A stretch of 8,549 nucleotides of DNA from Tannerella sp. (GTDB taxonomy: Bacteria > Bacteroidota > Bacteroidia > Bacteroidales > Tannerellaceae): positions 1 to 8,549 of the forward strand of contig JAIRXI010000290.1 of the NCBI GenBank assembly GCA_031268395.1. The letters are read 5' to 3'. Both the position numbers and the translations under genes were made by a program. Below the pieces are notes generated by a model. That model worked only from the letters and a program-made list of their open reading frames with translations, was not told where the DNA came from and did not search any database. Shown here in pieces: positions 7,769 to 8,549 of this stretch (its first letter is position 1; every line of letters begins with the position of its first letter).

Positions 7769-8058
7769 AAGCAATATTTATTCCCTACAACCAGGCGTTC
7801 AAGGAACGTCTGGTTGACCTGCTCGACCGGATGAACATCCGCGGCTTCACGATGTGGGACACGGTGCAGGGGCGGGGCAGCCTCCGCGGCGAACCGCATT
7901 ACGGCAACCATGCCTGGCCGACGCTCAACTCGGCCATCCTGACCGTCGTGCCCGACAACCGGGTCGACGACCTGCTCAAACAGCTCCATGCCCTGGACAT
8001 GGAGAAGGAACAGCAGGGCCTTCATGCGTTCGTCTGGAACATCGAGCAGAGCATCTGA
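7765..8058 (+). CDS. Small PII-like signalling protein, coupled to the pump gene
   Basis: This 97-residue protein starts at an ATG that overlaps the pump stop codon (ATGA), so the two genes are probably translationally coupled. The predicted fold order matches PII (ferredoxin-like): strand KAIFIPY (2-8), helix AFKERLVDLLDRM (11-23), strand GFTMWDTVQGRG (27-38), a short T-loop-like segment (about 37-52, with PHYGNHAWP), strand LNSAILTVVP (54-63), helix NRVDDLLKQLHAL (65-77) and strand LHAFVWNIEQ (86-95). The stretch PTLNSAILTVVPDNRVDDLLKQL closely resembles the PII pattern around its third strand and second helix. The classical nucleotide-binding B-loop (TGxxGDGKIF) and the T-loop uridylylation tyrosine motif are absent, so this is PII-like, not GlnB/GlnK. 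PII-like proteins of the PII-NG and DUF3240 types are known next to RND efflux genes. The family call rests on pattern; a pump-regulating role is inferred. Confidence 0.8.
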   Translation: MKAIFIPYNQAFKERLVDLLDRMNIRGFTMWDTVQGRGSLRGEPHYGNHAWPTLNSAILTVVPDNRVDDLLKQLHALDMEKEQQGLHAFVWNIEQSI

Positions 8059-8061
8059 CTT

Positions 8062-8135
8062 CGGCTTCCTCGCCCGTCCCGGTCGGGACGGGCGAGGAGA
8101 AGCCGCTACTGCCGGATAAACCCTTTTTCTTTTTT
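8062..8135 (+). terminator. Strong hairpin ending the efflux operon
   Basis: Four bases after the last stop codon, an outer 5-bp arm CGGCT (8062-8066) and inner 14-bp arm (8067-8080) pair with 8085-8098 and 8101-8105. The loop is GGTC and two bases (8099-8100) are bulged. The stem is very GC-rich. A T-rich run (8124-8135, TTTTTCTTTTTT) follows 18 bases later rather than immediately. It is therefore a likely transcript end or 3' stabilising stem, but not a textbook intrinsic terminator. Confidence 0.7.
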
Positions 8136-8284
8136 CATCCTCCTCCGTATATACCGGGGGCAGACCGTCCGGACCACATTCCGAGGTTTGCCGCTATCTG
8201 GACAGGCGCTTCCCGTTTATTCCAAAATGTCCGTTAGCGCTTATGTGTATGACGCGCCAACATCCGGTTTCGGCAGCAATGGAT

Positions 8285-8345
8285 CACCTGTAAAACCCTG
8301 TGTTTTTTCTGATAACAAACGGGGCACCGGTAAAACCCATGTGTT
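8285..8345 (+). repeat. Imperfect ~20-bp direct repeat, 40-bp period
   Basis: CACCTGTAAAACCCTGTGTT (8285-8304) recurs at 8325-8345 as CACCGGTAAAACCC followed by ATGTGTT. One base is substituted and one inserted. The copies start 40 bp apart. The second copy runs into a small hairpin, CCATG-TGTT-CATGG (8337-8350). Origin and function are unknown; this could be a local duplication or paired binding sites. Confidence 0.5.
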
Positions 8346-8466
8346 CATGGAACGAAGCGCTTGATGATAGCTGCACGGCAAACCTGCGGTTCGGACAGAT
8401 ACCCTCCTTTCCACCTCATTTTAATAACAAAACAACCTCTGTAGCAGATGATGATCATACAGGCGG

Positions 8467-8515
8467 ACCTCATTACCTCCTTCATCCCCGGTTATAAATA
8501 ATAAGGTAATGAGGT
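8467..8515. repeat. Perfect 12-bp inverted repeat with 25-base spacer
   Basis: ACCTCATTACCT (8467-8478) and AGGTAATGAGGT (8504-8515) are exact reverse complements. The right arm runs into TTTT (8515-8518), so on the plus strand it could act as a weak terminator or leader hairpin. The spacer ends in the very A/T-rich TTATAAATAATAA. A further direct copy of ACCTCATT lies at 8413-8420. This could be a regulatory dyad, a small element end, or a terminator; the sequence does not decide between them. Confidence 0.5.
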
Positions 8516-8549
8516 TTTGCCGAAGGGTTCATGCCTTGCCTGCGCTACG

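Larger units (their letters stand above)
8136..8549. other. Region without a convincing gene
   Basis: About 410 bases follow the hairpin with no supported coding sequence. The short open frames here lack a start context and give compositions unlike the neighbouring proteins. No exact TAnnTTTG promoter match was seen on either strand, and no tRNA or rRNA. The stretch is more AT-rich and irregular than the operon. It does hold an imperfect direct repeat, a perfect 12-bp inverted repeat and small palindromes, listed separately. It may be the upstream region of a gene beyond the right edge. Confidence 0.55.

Noticed and set aside
8281..8290. GGATCACCT, resembling the 3' end of 16S rRNA
   Set aside because: Only nine bases match, the following CCTTT is absent, and no rRNA sequence precedes it.
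8300..8497. A 65-codon plus-strand open frame in the right-hand non-coding region
   Set aside because: No Bacteroidetes promoter, poor start context and no recognisable protein pattern; it overlaps repeats.

Overview
The window reads as chromosome from a member of the Bacteroidetes, most likely a Bacteroidales species with fairly GC-rich coding DNA. Two kinds of evidence support this. Each of the three gene-start regions at the left carries an exact match to the Bacteroidetes -7 promoter element TAnnTTTG. The proteins also have typical Bacteroidetes forms: a TolC-RND efflux operon under a TetR-type regulator, with an outer-membrane factor lacking a lipobox and a lipoprotein adaptor. Genus cannot be read from the sequence.

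Layout. Positions 49-993 (minus strand) encode an AraC-type transcription factor. It is divergent, across a 211-bp AT-rich region, from a TetR-type regulator at 1205-1816. The divergent region holds a promoter for each gene and two back-to-back perfect palindromes (1080-1101). After TetR, a 179-bp gap holds a good Bacteroidetes promoter (1887-1918) followed by a 15-bp dyad, GGGAAA-GCG-TTTCCC (1931-1945). That dyad is the best candidate operator for the operon. Then come, all on the plus strand, a TolC-family outer-membrane channel (1996-3531), a lipoprotein periplasmic adaptor (3569-4585), an RND inner-membrane pump (4634-7768) and a small PII-like protein (7765-8058). The last gene overlaps the pump stop codon through ATGA. 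A strong hairpin follows at 8062-8105. The last ~410 bases carry no convincing gene, but do carry an imperfect 40-bp-spaced direct repeat and a perfect 12-bp inverted repeat.

How the genes work together. The three transport genes encode a complete tripartite efflux pump spanning both membranes. The pump has the TM4 Asp-Asp pair and TM10 Lys of the proton-driven drug/hydrophobe (HAE) type, not the metal-type signature. TetR is the natural local repressor. The AraC factor may respond to a second signal or may control genes to the left of the window. The most interesting element is the translationally coupled PII-like protein. It lacks the nucleotide-binding B-loop of classical PII, has a histidine-bearing T-loop-like segment, and directly follows a pump with a very basic cytosolic tail. 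It may be a post-translational regulator or sensor for the pump; this is inference.
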